Assembly (NCBI RefSeq): GCF_008728855.1
Contig: NZ_CP042906.1
Coordinates: 1,054,001 to 1,118,000 of the forward strand
Length of the DNA stretch: 64,000 nucleotides
From: Hypericibacter terrae
Lineage (GTDB): Bacteria > Pseudomonadota > Alphaproteobacteria > Dongiales > Dongiaceae
Direction: 5' to 3'
The stretch's first letter is position 1; the number at the start of each line of letters is the position of its first letter. A program made the position numbers and the translations under genes. The notes beneath the pieces were generated by a model. The model saw only the letters and a list, made by a program, of their open reading frames with translations. It made no database searches and was not told the origin of the DNA. This document shows positions 41,292 to 52,228 of the stretch, one piece after another.

Positions 41292-43202
41292 ATGGCCTTC
41301 CCCCCACAGTTTCTCGACGAGCTGAGAAGCCGCCTGCCGCTGGCGGATGTGGTGGGGCGCCGCGTGAAGCTGCAGAAGCGCGGCCGCGATTTCGTCGGGC
41401 TCTGTCCCTTCCATAACGAGAAGACGCCCTCCTTCACGGTCAACGAGGAGAAGGGCTTCTTCCATTGCTTCGGCTGCGGCGCCCATGGCGACGCCATGAC
41501 CTTCGTGATGCGGGCCGAGGGGGCGAGCTTCCCGGAGGCGGTCGAGCGGCTCGCCAACGAGGCGGGTCTGCCGGTGCCCCAGCCCGATCCCGAAGCGCGG
41601 GAGAAGGCCGAGCGCCAGAGCACGCTGCTGGGCGCCATGGAGGCCGCCGCCAAGTTCTTCGAGGCCGAGCTCAAAGGCGGACGCGGCCGCGGCGCGCGCG
41701 ACTATCTCGAGAACCGCGCGCTTACCGAAGAGACCATTGCGCGCTTCCGCCTCGGCTATGCGCCGGATTCCCGCGGCAGCCTCAAGGAAGCGCTGACCAA
41801 GCAGGGGTTTCCCGAAGCGCTGCTGATCGAAGGCGGGCTGCTGATCAAGCCGCCGGCCGAGAACGGCGCCGGCGGCGGTGCCTCTTACGACCGGTTCCGC
41901 GGCCGCGTGATGTTTCCCATCACCGACCGGCGCGGCCGCGTGATCGCCTTCGGCGGGCGCGTGATGGGCGAGGGCGAGCCGAAATATCTGAACTCGCCCG
42001 AGACGCCGCTGTTCCATAAGGGCCGCGTGCTGTTCGGCCTCGCCCAGGCCCAGGAATCGATCCGGCAGAAGAACGAGGTCGTCGTCGCCGAGGGCTATAT
42101 GGATGTGATCGCCCTGAGCCAGGCGGGACTGGCCCAGGCCGTGGCGCCCCTGGGCACGGCGCTCACCGAAGAGCAGATCCTGCTGCTGTGGCGGCTGGCG
42201 CCGGAGCCGATCCTCTGTTTCGATGGCGACGGCGCGGGCCAGCGCGCCGCCGCGCGCGGTGCCGATCGCGCGCTGCCCCTGCTCAAGCCCGGCTGCTCGC
42301 TGCGCTTCGCCATGATGCCGAAGGGCGAGGATCCCGACAGCCTGGTGAAGGCCAAGGGGGCCGCGGCGATGGAGGAGGTCCTGTCCCGCTCCATGGGGCT
42401 GGCCGACCTGCTCTGGGAGACCGAGACCGCCGGCCGGCAATTCGACACGCCGGAGCGCAAATCGGGCCTCCGCCAGCATTTGAAGGACCTGGCCGCGCGC
42501 ATCGCCGACCGGACCGTCCAGGAGGATTACCGGCTTGAGTTCGAGCGCCGGCTGGCCGACGCGTTCGGCTATGCCAACCGCGGGTCGGGGGGCAGCCGGG
42601 GGATGGCGGATCGCCGCGGCGGGGCCGCGCGGGGCGCGACCAAGGGCTTCGGCCAGGGCCGCAACGGGGCCAACCGCTATTCCGGGGCACCCCAGGAACG
42701 CGGCGGGGCCGCACTCCGCCAGGGGATTCCGGACCCGGAGCGCCGCCAGCCCGAGATGCTGCTCAGCATCGTCGTGAGCCATCCGCGCATCGCCCATCAG
42801 AGGGCCGAGGAACTGGCACACCTCGTGCTAGCCGACTCCCAACTTGACAAGCTTCGTCAAGCCGTTATAGACCACGCGGCTGGCACGCCGGACCTTGACG
42901 TCGAGGGGTTGAAACGCCACTTGGTGGATACGGGGTTTGGCGGTGTCCTGGACGCGCTAACCACCCGCAACAAGGGTCTGTCTGTCTGTCGCGCCGAGGT
43001 CGAGATGACGGCCGCGGAAGAGGCGTTTGACCATTTGCTCGGTCTGATGAAGGAGAGACAGGCGCGTCTGGAAGCGGATCTCGCAGCCCAAAGACTTGGC
43101 GCGGATGCGACTCCCGAAGCCTGGGCCAGGTTTCAGGCGGCGCAGCGCGAGAGCCTCTCGGGCGAGAGTCGGCGACGCGATATCGATAAACGGGCGAAGT
43201 GA
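41292..43202 (+). CDS. dnaG: DNA primase
   Basis: A 636-residue primase. The CHC2 zinc ribbon has Cys38, His41, Cys59 and Cys62 in GLCPFHNEKTPSF and GFFHCFGCGAHG. The TOPRIM catalytic core contains VVVAEGYMDVIALSQAG and ILCFDGDGAGQRAA. A Gly/Arg-rich linker (about residues 435-475) leads to the C-terminal helicase-binding domain. It lays down RNA primers at replication forks. Followed by rpoD, the classic macromolecular-synthesis pair. Confidence 0.98.
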   Translation: MAFPPQFLDELRSRLPLADVVGRRVKLQKRGRDFVGLCPFHNEKTPSFTVNEEKGFFHCFGCGAHGDAMTFVMRAEGASFPEAVERLANEAGLPVPQPDPEAREKAERQSTLLGAMEAAAKFFEAELKGGRGRGARDYLENRALTEETIARFRLGYAPDSRGSLKEALTKQGFPEALLIEGGLLIKPPAENGAGGGASYDRFRGRVMFPITDRRGRVIAFGGRVMGEGEPKYLNSPETPLFHKGRVLFGLAQAQESIRQKNEVVVAEGYMDVIALSQAGLAQAVAPLGTALTEEQILLLWRLAPEPILCFDGDGAGQRAAARGADRALPLLKPGCSLRFAMMPKGEDPDSLVKAKGAAAMEEVLSRSMGLADLLWETETAGRQFDTPERKSGLRQHLKDLAARIADRTVQEDYRLEFERRLADAFGYANRGSGGSRGMADRRGGAARGATKGFGQGRNGANRYSGAPQERGGAALRQGIPDPERRQPEMLLSIVVSHPRIAHQRAEELAHLVLADSQLDKLRQAVIDHAAGTPDLDVEGLKRHLVDTGFGGVLDALTTRNKGLSVCRAEVEMTAAEEAFDHLLGLMKERQARLEADLAAQRLGADATPEAWARFQAAQRESLSGESRRRDIDKRAK

Positions 43203-43345
43203 GCTTGCCGACAATGCCAGGGGGCGCCGGAGAGTTTTTCGGGCGACCGGGTGAACCATATTTGAAGATCGGGCAGGGATCATCGGGCGGCGGCCCGGGC
43301 GGTCGGCCAGCAACGAACAGAACGACAGCATCGAGGCGATAGCAG

Positions 43346-45331
<1,986 letters not shown>

Positions 45332-45355
45332 TCGAGGTTCCCTTCGCCGGATACC

Positions 45356-45387
45356 AAAAGCCAGAATGACCTGTCATTCTGGCTTTT
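45356..45387 (+). terminator. Rho-independent terminator of rpoD
   Basis: A perfect 15-bp stem, AAAAGCCAGAATGAC and its complement with a CT loop, ends TTTTGCTTT. Begins 24 bp after the rpoD stop and stands directly before the tRNA gene. Confidence 0.9.
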
Positions 45388-45416
45388 GCTTTAGTGCCGA
45401 TCGCTTGCCTGGGATC

Positions 45417-45493
45417 GGGCCCGTAGTTCAGTTGGTTAGAACGCGCCGCTCATAACGGTGTTGTCGCAGGTTCAAGTCCTGCCGGGCCCACCA
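45417..45493 (+). tRNA. tRNA with CAU anticodon, probably tRNA-Ile2
   Basis: A 77-nt cloverleaf with acceptor stem GGGCCCG/CGGGCCC, D-arm GTTC...GAAC, anticodon loop CTCATAA, T-arm GCAGG-TTCAAGT-CCTGC and encoded CCA. The CAU anticodon allows Met or Ile2. Acceptor pairs C4-G69 and C5-G68 are known determinants for lysidine formation by TilS and are present, which favours tRNA-Ile2 decoding AUA over elongator tRNA-Met. Confidence 0.93.
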
Positions 45494-45494
45494 G

Positions 45495-45563
45495 CCTTCG
45501 CTCGCTTCGCGAGCTACGGCTCGGCAAGCCGAGTCGTGTTCTCGGGTGCGAAGCGAGCGAAGG
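45495..45563. repeat. Cruciform repeat, complete copy
   Basis: Perfect 16-bp outer arms CCTTCGCTCGCTTCGC (45495-45510) and GCGAAGCGAGCGAAGG (45548-45563) enclose a second stem CTCGGC-AA-GCCGAG. Starts 1 bp after the tRNA. A 62-bp stretch (45503-45564) recurs exactly 110 bp further on. Confidence 0.85.
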
Positions 45564-45612
45564 CTGCCGCGCCGAAGCCCGGAGGGCGAAGGCGGGCGTG
45601 TGCGAGTTGTAG

Positions 45613-45674
45613 CGCTTCGCGAGCTACGGCTCGGCAAGCCGAGTCGTGTTCTCGGGTGCGAAGCGAGCGAAGGC
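45613..45674. repeat. Cruciform repeat, second copy with short left arm
   Basis: Identical over 62 bp to 45503-45564, including the inner CTCGGC-AA-GCCGAG stem and the full right arm, but only the CGCTTCGC half of the left arm is kept. It ends 13 bp before the GIY-YIG start codon. Confidence 0.85.
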
Positions 45675-45687
45675 CGGGGCAGTGCGC

Positions 45688-45927
45688 ATGATCTATGTTT
45701 ACATTCTTCGCAGCCAGGAAGACGCCGACCGCTACTATGTCGGTGTTACAGCTGATCTGCGTGCCCGTCTGGAGAAGCACAATGCGGGCGACGTGCCTCA
45801 TACGTCGAAATATGCGCCATGGGTCGTCAAGACCTACATTGCCTTCTCGGATGAAAAGCAAGCCTTCGCCTTCGAGAAGTACCTGAAGTCACCGTCCGGC
45901 AGAGCTTTCGCAAAGAAGCGGTTGTAG
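45688..45927 (+). CDS. Small GIY-YIG nuclease family protein
   Basis: A 79-residue protein, start ATG 45688 (MIYVYILRSQEDADRYYVG). The GIY-like YVY and YIG-like YVG strands, the catalytic Arg region (TADLRARLEKHN) and the conserved Glu (FEKYLKS) are all visible. It belongs to the tiny stand-alone GIY-YIG group (YhbQ-like) with no known target. Its position beside two cruciform repeats and a tRNA, plus a decayed second copy downstream, suggests an association with repeat movement. Confidence 0.88.
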   Translation: MIYVYILRSQEDADRYYVGVTADLRARLEKHNAGDVPHTSKYAPWVVKTYIAFSDEKQAFAFEKYLKSPSGRAFAKKRL

Positions 45928-45990
45928 CGGCAGCCGGCGCAATAGCGATCCGATATCGTGCTCTTCCGGATAAAGCCAACGCGCTGGAAG

Positions 45991-46044
45991 GCGACGCATC
46001 TGAAGTCGCATTCCGGAAGAGCGTTCGCGAAAAAGCGACTTTTC
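45991..46044 (+). pseudogene. Decayed fragment of a second GIY-YIG gene
   Basis: The plus frame reads ATHLKSHSGRAFAKKRLF, nearly the same as the C-terminus of the preceding protein (KYLKSPSGRAFAKKRL). DNA similarity is clear across this stretch, but no start or GIY domain is visible upstream and no stop follows in place. A remnant of a tandem copy. Confidence 0.65.
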
Positions 46045-46216
46045 TCCTGGGCTGCGAGGTGCCTACTTCGTAGGCCGGACCACGTTAGTGCCCCTAACTT
46101 GCCAGTGTTCAGGCATGGGAATACTCTCCGCACCGGGAAGGCTGGTTTGCCCTTCACGCGAAGGGGCGGGGGCAAGACTAACAAAAATCAAAATCCGATT
46201 AGATGCGGGGGCGATC

Positions 46217-48403
46217 ATGGACGAACGATCGGTTTGCCGTGGTTTCGGCGGGACCATTCTGGCTGTCATGCTCGCCTGGGGGCAGGCCGCGGTCGCGGCT
46301 CCGCAGATCACCGTGCCGGCTTGCGACGCCCTGAAGGCGTGGTCGGCCACGGTCGTTCCGACCGACAGCTACACCGTCGCCCCTGCCTTGCCGTTGCCGA
46401 AGGCGCTCGCCGACGAGGCGCTCTTGCCGGTCTTCGGCGCGACCGCGCTCTCCTGGAGCGGCGAGGATATCAAGGCGGCGAGTGGCGCCCTCACCTTGTG
46501 TTATCGGGAGGCGAAGAAGGCGGGCGACAAGCCGGCGATGGATGCGCTGGGCGTCGCGAACGCCGCCCTCGTCAAGACGCTCGGCCAGACGCTGGCAGCC
46601 GTCGCCAAGGCACGCCAGGCGGTCGAATCGCAGCGCCCGACCATCGCCGGGCTGCCCGATACGGCCGAGCTCGACCGTGGGCTGGCCGCGCTCATCGACG
46701 CCGATCCGGCCAAGCCGAATCTCCAGGCGGCCGTGGGCCTGCCGCGCGAGATCACCGGTCCCCTTGTTTACATCGCCAAATTCCTTCCTTACCTCCCCGA
46801 CGGCGATCGTCAGCAGCTCATGGCCGAGCTGGCGGACCGCCGCGCGGCCATCCAGGCTGGCGCGGGCCAGGCGATGGGGCAGGAGGTGGCCGCGGCACCG
46901 GCAACCGCCGACGGCGTCATCGGCCTGCAGAAGGTGCGCCAGCGCATCGCCGCGATGGTGCCGAGCGACGCGTTGACGGCGATCGACGGTCAGGCCGCCG
47001 CGCGCGCCGACGAGATCCGCGCCGGGCTGCGACAGGCGACACCCCCCGGCTGGGTACCGCCGGATTGCGTCGAGCTTTATCGCTGGAGCGGTGCGGCCGA
47101 TGCACGGCAGGGGGTGGCGCTCGGCAGCCAGAGCACCTATCGAGCCTTCCTCGACGAGCATGTGGTGCCGGTTTTCGGGATCTCGGTGGCCGCTTGGGGC
47201 GACGAGGACCTGACCCGGTTCCAGACGCTTCGCACGGTGTGCCAGGCGACATGGCGCGCCATGCCGGGCGCCGCCAGGATGCCGAACCCGCCGGCCGAAG
47301 CGCCCGAGCTTCTCAAGCTGGCGGCAAAAGGAAACTGGATCGATGCGGCCGACCCGCAGATCGCGCAGGCGCGCACGACCATTCAGGCCTACAACGCTGG
47401 CCTCGAGGCGCTCGCCGCCGTCGAGGCCAAGATCGCCGCTCTTCCCGACACGTCCGATTCGCTTCCTCAGCTCTATCAGCTCGCCAATGATCCCGCTCAA
47501 AACAGCGTGGATGAGGCCAGGCGCCAGAGCTTCAAGGCCGCCGTCGCTGCCAAGCAGAACGCGATCAACGCGCGGGCCTTGAGCGCGGCGATGGAGGGGC
47601 TGGGCCAGGTGCAGGTCGCGTCGCTCGGCGACCTTGCCAAGCTGGTGAACTATTGGGGCGCGGCGTCCATGACCATCGCCGACCCCAACGATCGGCAGCG
47701 CTTCGGCCAGGCCGCCGAGCAGGCCCTCGACGAGGACATCAACAGATTGCTGCCGGAATTCAAGGCGAAGCTCGACGAGATGCCGGCAACGCTGGCCGGA
47801 CTGGGCCAGGTTCGAACGGCCGTCCTCGACCTGACGGGGGTCAGCGAGACCGAGAAGGCGCCCCCGTTCCAGCCGATGCACGCCGCTATCCATGATCGAA
47901 GCGTCGCGATCATTGAGACCCTGCACCAGGAAAACTGCATGGCGCTGCTGAAGGAGCTCGACATCAGCGGCGATACCGCTGAGCAGCTTGTGTGGGACGG
48001 CAAGACCGGCACGAAGCTCGGTGTCTTCGTCTGCAACCTCACGGCGAGCGGCAGCCCGGTCCATGAATATACCGGGGGCGGCATGTTCTCGGGCGACCAG
48101 AAGCTCAAGGCCACGCTGGCCATGGGAGGCTTGCAGACCGTGTGGCTGCACAAGGCCGAGGTCGCACAGGGCCAGGCGGACATGCTGGTGGGCTTCAAGA
48201 TGGCCGACGCCAACCAGGAACGCCCCATAGCGGTGGAGGAATGGGCGATGTTCACCGCCATGGCAACCGGCGGACAGTTCGTCACTCCGGAAATCTGCAA
48301 CCCGCTGATGAGCAAGCCTGAGGATCAGCTCACCATCGAGGACAAGATGACGGGCGTGGCCTGCGCCGAGGAAGTCCTGAACGGCAGCTGGGGGTTCCAG
48401 TGA
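46217..48403 (+). CDS. Large exported protein of unknown function with internal duplication
   Basis: A 728-residue protein. ATG 46217 (MDERSVCRGFGGTILAVMLAW) begins a signal peptide ending AAVAA. Two related segments of about 80 residues are seen: residues 33-110 (PACDALKAW...LPVFGATALSWSGEDI...LCYREA) and about 281-360 (PPDCVELYRW...VPVFGISVAAWGDEDL...VCQATW). Each has two Cys at nearly equal spacing (36/95 and 284/342), a possible disulfide. The middle and C-terminal parts are helical, Ala-rich. No known domain recognised; probably periplasmic. Confidence 0.8.
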   Translation: MDERSVCRGFGGTILAVMLAWGQAAVAAPQITVPACDALKAWSATVVPTDSYTVAPALPLPKALADEALLPVFGATALSWSGEDIKAASGALTLCYREAKKAGDKPAMDALGVANAALVKTLGQTLAAVAKARQAVESQRPTIAGLPDTAELDRGLAALIDADPAKPNLQAAVGLPREITGPLVYIAKFLPYLPDGDRQQLMAELADRRAAIQAGAGQAMGQEVAAAPATADGVIGLQKVRQRIAAMVPSDALTAIDGQAAARADEIRAGLRQATPPGWVPPDCVELYRWSGAADARQGVALGSQSTYRAFLDEHVVPVFGISVAAWGDEDLTRFQTLRTVCQATWRAMPGAARMPNPPAEAPELLKLAAKGNWIDAADPQIAQARTTIQAYNAGLEALAAVEAKIAALPDTSDSLPQLYQLANDPAQNSVDEARRQSFKAAVAAKQNAINARALSAAMEGLGQVQVASLGDLAKLVNYWGAASMTIADPNDRQRFGQAAEQALDEDINRLLPEFKAKLDEMPATLAGLGQVRTAVLDLTGVSETEKAPPFQPMHAAIHDRSVAIIETLHQENCMALLKELDISGDTAEQLVWDGKTGTKLGVFVCNLTASGSPVHEYTGGGMFSGDQKLKATLAMGGLQTVWLHKAEVAQGQADMLVGFKMADANQERPIAVEEWAMFTAMATGGQFVTPEICNPLMSKPEDQLTIEDKMTGVACAEEVLNGSWGFQ

Positions 48404-48413
48404 GAGGCGCGAG

Positions 48414-48509
48414 ATGAGACTCCGTGCCCCAAGGCTCGCGGGCCTGTTACCGGTCGCCACTGTCCTGGCCACATCCTTGCCGGCGATAGTGGCCGATTCG
48501 AGGGCTTAA
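48414..48509 (+). CDS. Signal-peptide-only mini-ORF, probably a broken exported-protein gene
   Basis: A 31-codon frame 10 bp past the previous stop, with GAGAGGCGCGAG before its ATG. The peptide MRLRAPRLAGLLPVATVLATSLPA is a good signal sequence, cut by TAA soon after. Either a remnant of a longer exported protein or a tiny membrane peptide; nothing homologous follows in the other frames. Confidence 0.35.
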   Translation: MRLRAPRLAGLLPVATVLATSLPAIVADSRA

Positions 48510-48594
48510 GGCGCCGCCGCTCCCGAACCGATGGCCGCTTCGCCTCACGAGCGGCGCGGCACTTCTCATTTGGGCCAGGAGCAGACTTGGCGGT

Positions 48595-50382
48595 TCAGTC
48601 GGGGAGCCCCGCCTTTCGCAGGCCATCGGCGAACGTCGCGAGATCCTTCGGTCGGCGGATGGGGAGCCAATCCGCAAGATTGGAGAGGCGCAATGTGGGA
48701 TCAAGCTGGCGCAAATGATCCATGGCCCGCCGGGCCTTGTCTTGATGGCCCGAAAGCGCATGGCTCGCTGCGATGATGCCGACGGCCATCAGGAAGCTGG
48801 GCATATGCCTCAATGCCTCCTCCGCCAATGAAGACGCGGCATCAAAGCGTCCGGCAAACAGATGTGCCATCGCCATTCCCGCCCGCATTCGATACCTCTC
48901 GGGGTCGAGGGGGCTCAAACGCATCGCGCGCTCGAAGTACTCTGCGGCGGCGTCCGGTTCGCCGTTCCAGATTCTCAGGAACCCGCCGAGGAACCAAGCA
49001 GACGCGAGATTTGGATTCAGCAGATTCGCCCTGTCGGTCAGCGCGATGCCGGCATCGAGGTCGTCGGCAAAGTGGCCGAGCGCGTGGCCGCCTCGCGTCA
49101 GCGCGACGGCATCGTCTTCGCCCAGCTCGACGGCCCGACGGGCCAATCGGGTTCCCTCGGCGATCTCCTGCAATCGATCGGTCATCCAGCCGTTGACCTT
49201 GCGCCAGAAATGGCACCACGCGGCCATCGCGTGCGCCGACGCGAAATCCGGATCGATCTGGATCGCCTGATAGAATTGGTTCAGTGCCTCTTCGGTCGCA
49301 TCCCTGGTTCCCCGATTCAAGTTCGCCCGTCCACGCAGGTAGTAGTCGTAGGCGTCGAGGCTCTCGGTCGGTTTGTGCCGCGCACGCTCGATCTCGGCTT
49401 GCTCCAGCTTCGGTGCGATTTCACCCACGACGCGCGCCGTGACCTGGTCCTGAAGGTCGAAGATGTCCTCCAATCCGCCGTCAAAGCGCTCCGCCCAGAG
49501 ATGGAGCCCGGTTGGCGCATCGATGAGCTGCGCCGTTATACGAATGCGGTTCGCCGCCTTGCGCACACTCCCTTCGAGGACATAGCGCACGCCCAAGTCA
49601 CGGCTGACTTGCTTCACATCGACGGCCCGGCCCTTGTAGACAAACGACGAATTGCGAGCGATCACGAAGAGCTGACGGAATCGCGACAATGCCGTGATGA
49701 TGTCTTCGACCGTCCCATCGGCAAAGTACTCCTGCTCGGGATCGCCGCTCATATTCTGAAACGGCAGGACCGCAATCGAGGGCTTGTCGGGCAAAGACAA
49801 TCCGGGCGCGGCCGCCGTCGCAGTTCCGGCCGACGCAGTCGCCTTTGCCGCAGCCGCACCTCCGAACTGAAGCGAATAAATATGCATAGGCTCCGCGATG
49901 TTCTTGAGCCTGGTTTCGCCAAGATCGCTGATTGCGAGATCGAGCCGCGATCTCACCTGCCGATAGGCATCCTCCGAAAGACATATGGCGCCAGGTTGAG
50001 CAACGCCCTCCAAGCGCGCCGCGATATTGACGCCGTCACCCATCAGGTCGCCATCGCTCTCCTCGACAACGTCACCAAGATGAATGCCGATACGAAATTC
50101 AATGCGCCGCTCCGGCGGCAGCCCGGCGTTGCGCTCGATCATCGAGTTCTGAATCTCAATGCCGCAGCGAACGGCTTCGACGACACTCCGGAATTCCACA
50201 ATGGCGCCGTCGCCGGTTCGCTTCACGACGCGTCCCTTGTGGACGGAGATCGTCGGATCGATCAGGTCGCTTCGAAGCGCGCGCAGCCTTGCCAGGGTGC
50301 GGTCCTCGTCCACCCCGGTCAGCCGACTGAACCCGACGACATCCGCCGCAAGCACCGCAACAAGCTTCCTCGACTCAGTCAT
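48595..50382 (-). CDS. Class III adenylate/guanylate cyclase with TPR repeats
   Basis: A 595-residue protein starting at ATG 50382 (MTESRKLVAVLAADVVGF). The cyclase homology domain (about residues 5-180) has a metal-binding Asp in LAADVVGFSRL, HKGRVVKRTGDGAIVEF and MGDGVNIAARLEGVAQPG. A linker leads to the TolB-like segment (PDKPSIAVLPFQNMSGDPEQEYFADGTVEDI), then TPR-type helices to the end. This cyclase-TolB-TPR architecture is abundant in rhizobia. Ends near the unknown exported protein, transcribed the opposite way. Confidence 0.92.
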   Translation of the reverse strand: MTESRKLVAVLAADVVGFSRLTGVDEDRTLARLRALRSDLIDPTISVHKGRVVKRTGDGAIVEFRSVVEAVRCGIEIQNSMIERNAGLPPERRIEFRIGIHLGDVVEESDGDLMGDGVNIAARLEGVAQPGAICLSEDAYRQVRSRLDLAISDLGETRLKNIAEPMHIYSLQFGGAAAAKATASAGTATAAAPGLSLPDKPSIAVLPFQNMSGDPEQEYFADGTVEDIITALSRFRQLFVIARNSSFVYKGRAVDVKQVSRDLGVRYVLEGSVRKAANRIRITAQLIDAPTGLHLWAERFDGGLEDIFDLQDQVTARVVGEIAPKLEQAEIERARHKPTESLDAYDYYLRGRANLNRGTRDATEEALNQFYQAIQIDPDFASAHAMAAWCHFWRKVNGWMTDRLQEIAEGTRLARRAVELGEDDAVALTRGGHALGHFADDLDAGIALTDRANLLNPNLASAWFLGGFLRIWNGEPDAAAEYFERAMRLSPLDPERYRMRAGMAMAHLFAGRFDAASSLAEEALRHMPSFLMAVGIIAASHALSGHQDKARRAMDHLRQLDPTLRLSNLADWLPIRRPKDLATFADGLRKAGLPD

Positions 50383-50572
50383 GCGAGATGACCAAGCTGC
50401 TCTCGGATCGATTGTTTGTTGCGGCCTGCGCAGCTCTGGCGCGCGCTGCCCAAATCGATCATCGTCTTGCTCCTTCAGGCGTGGGTCGTGAGATTCTCGA
50501 TCGCCTGGACTCACCGTCTCAAAGGGCCAATCAGATGCCGCACATCCGCCGCTTTTCTACGGGGGTGACGCT

Positions 50573-51787
50573 CTATAGGTCCGTGACGCGTTCCGGATCG
50601 GCCGACGCGAGCGCTGCCGCGCGTTCGGCCCGAGGTGGGTAGATCCACACGGTATTGATCTCTTTCTTGGTGGCTTTCGCCTTGGCGCCAATCATCTCCA
50701 CTTTTCGGTCCCAGCCGCGGGTGAAGACCGCGCCGGCTTCGCCCAGGTCCAGGCAGGTGACATAGACCTTCTGGTGGTAGGGGCTCGTCGGGACGCCGAG
50801 CAGTTCGGCGGCCGCGTTGTTGCCGGCAAAGGCCCCCATTCGCGTCGCGTGCTGACACGACATCAGGGCATGCCTACCCTGATCGTCACATGGGACCTTG
50901 GCCGCGTCGCCCGTCGCATAAACGCCGTCGACATCGAGGACGCGCAGCGTGCGATCGACCAGGAGCCGGCCGAAGTTGTCGCGCTCTCCCGGAACCTGCG
51001 CGGTAAGAGGTGCCGCGCGCATCCCCGCCGCCCAGATCACGGTCATGCTCTCGATGCGCGCGCCGTCGGACAGCGTCACACCTGCGTCGTCCAATGCGGC
51101 CACCCCGACGCCGAGCCGGCTTTCGACCCCGCATTCGCGCAGCGCCTTCTCGATGACGGGGCGGGGTTCGGCGCCCATGTCGGGAGCAATGGCCGGACCA
51201 CGCTCGACAATGATGACCCGAATCGTCGCATCCGGCCCCAAAATCCTACGCAGACGCGCCGGCAATTCCGTGGCGACCTCGATACCGGTGAAACCGCCGC
51301 CGGCCACAACCACCGTATCACGCGCCTTGGATGCAGCCCGGCCGGCTAGGCTGTGGAGGTGGCGATCGAGCTTGATCGCCTCGTCGAGCTGATCGACGCT
51401 GAATCCGTGCTCCGCCAGGCCCGGAATGGGCGGACGGAACAGGCGGCTGCCGGTGGCGAGGACCAATCGATCGTACGTCAATCTGTGATGGCGGTCGTCC
51501 GCCTTGCTCACGATTTCCACAGATCGGCCACGCGTATCGATGGTTTCGACGGTACCCTGGACGTAGCGAACGTCGATTGCCTTGAGGACATCGTCGAGCG
51601 GTGCGGTCAGCGTCTCCGGATTGGGTTCATAGAGGCGAGGGCGGACCACGAGTGTCGGTTGCGGAGACACCAGGACGATCTCGAGCTCTTCGATCGAAGC
51701 ACGGGCCGCGTCGCGCAGGCGGGCCGCGGAAAGCGTGGCGTACATTCCGGCAAATCCGGCGCCGATGATGACAAGTCTTTGTGACAT
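50573..51787 (-). CDS. NDH-2-like FAD-dependent NAD(P)H oxidoreductase
   Basis: A 404-residue flavoprotein starting at ATG 51787 (MSQRLVIIGAGFAGMYATLS), GGAGAT upstream. Two Rossmann loops: VIIGAGFAGM for FAD and VVVAGGGFTGIEVA for NAD(P)H, and a terminal VDGVYATGDAAKVP FAD site. This matches type II NADH dehydrogenases (Ndh), but the C-terminal membrane-anchoring region is short, so it may be a soluble relative (such as a ferredoxin or rubredoxin reductase). A 21-bp box at 51936-51956 lies 149 bp upstream. Confidence 0.88.
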   Translation of the reverse strand: MSQRLVIIGAGFAGMYATLSAARLRDAARASIEELEIVLVSPQPTLVVRPRLYEPNPETLTAPLDDVLKAIDVRYVQGTVETIDTRGRSVEIVSKADDRHHRLTYDRLVLATGSRLFRPPIPGLAEHGFSVDQLDEAIKLDRHLHSLAGRAASKARDTVVVAGGGFTGIEVATELPARLRRILGPDATIRVIIVERGPAIAPDMGAEPRPVIEKALRECGVESRLGVGVAALDDAGVTLSDGARIESMTVIWAAGMRAAPLTAQVPGERDNFGRLLVDRTLRVLDVDGVYATGDAAKVPCDDQGRHALMSCQHATRMGAFAGNNAAAELLGVPTSPYHQKVYVTCLDLGEAGAVFTRGWDRKVEMIGAKAKATKKEINTVWIYPPRAERAAALASADPERVTDL

Positions 51788-52228
51788 ATTCAGATCTCCG
51801 TTACCTGCTCTCGGAAATGCCTCTGCCCGATCCCGCGCCGGGCGGTCGGCACGGGGACGAGCCGTGGCTGTCGGCCTGCCCGGAACGGGTGGGATAATGG
51901 CGTAAGCGACCACGGTGCCGATACTCTACGGCGGGATAGGTTCCTATCGCCGATCGCTAGGTGAGTCTAAGCCCCGCGCGATCCTTCGACGCCTCGCGAT
52001 CCTGCGTCCCTTGTGGCCGAGGCCGCCGCCAGGCAGGCGATCGGCGGGCCGGTCACGCAGATGTCGCTCCTCGTGATCGGCGGGTCGATGGAGGGTCTCT
52101 CGCTTCCGGAACGAGATGCCGGCTTGGTTGCCGCCATCGAGCTCATCACCCTCACCGTCACCCTGGGGGCCGGCCATGACGGTCAATTGGCGCCTCGGCC
52201 AGCGCCGCTCCCCTTCAACCGGGCGGTC
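51788..52228. other. Intergenic stretch with a candidate regulatory box
   Basis: About 440 bp between the NDH-2-like gene and the end of the last response-regulator gene. It holds the NDH-2 promoter region and the box at 51936-51956. Remaining small frames (for example minus-strand 51967-52161) show no family or signal and were not called. Confidence 0.5.
51936..51956 (-). promoter_or_regulatory. Shared 21-bp box upstream of the NDH-2-like gene
   Basis: Read on the minus strand: CGATCGGCGATAG, then GA, then ACCTAT. It agrees at 19 of 21 positions with the box at 56611-56631. The right part is within a perfect dyad GATAGG-TT-CCTATC (51935-51948), as expected for a dimeric regulator. Probable binding site of one of the FixJ-type regulators encoded next door. 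Confidence 0.6.

Noticed and set aside
45495-45674. tRNA attachment-site (integrated element) reading of the repeats beside the tRNA
   Set aside because: No integrase gene and no direct repeat of the tRNA 3' end was seen; the repeats are cruciforms not related to the tRNA sequence.
46199-48472. Long minus-strand frame opposite the unknown exported protein
   Set aside because: The plus-strand protein has a signal peptide, ribosome site context and an internal duplication; the minus frame has none.
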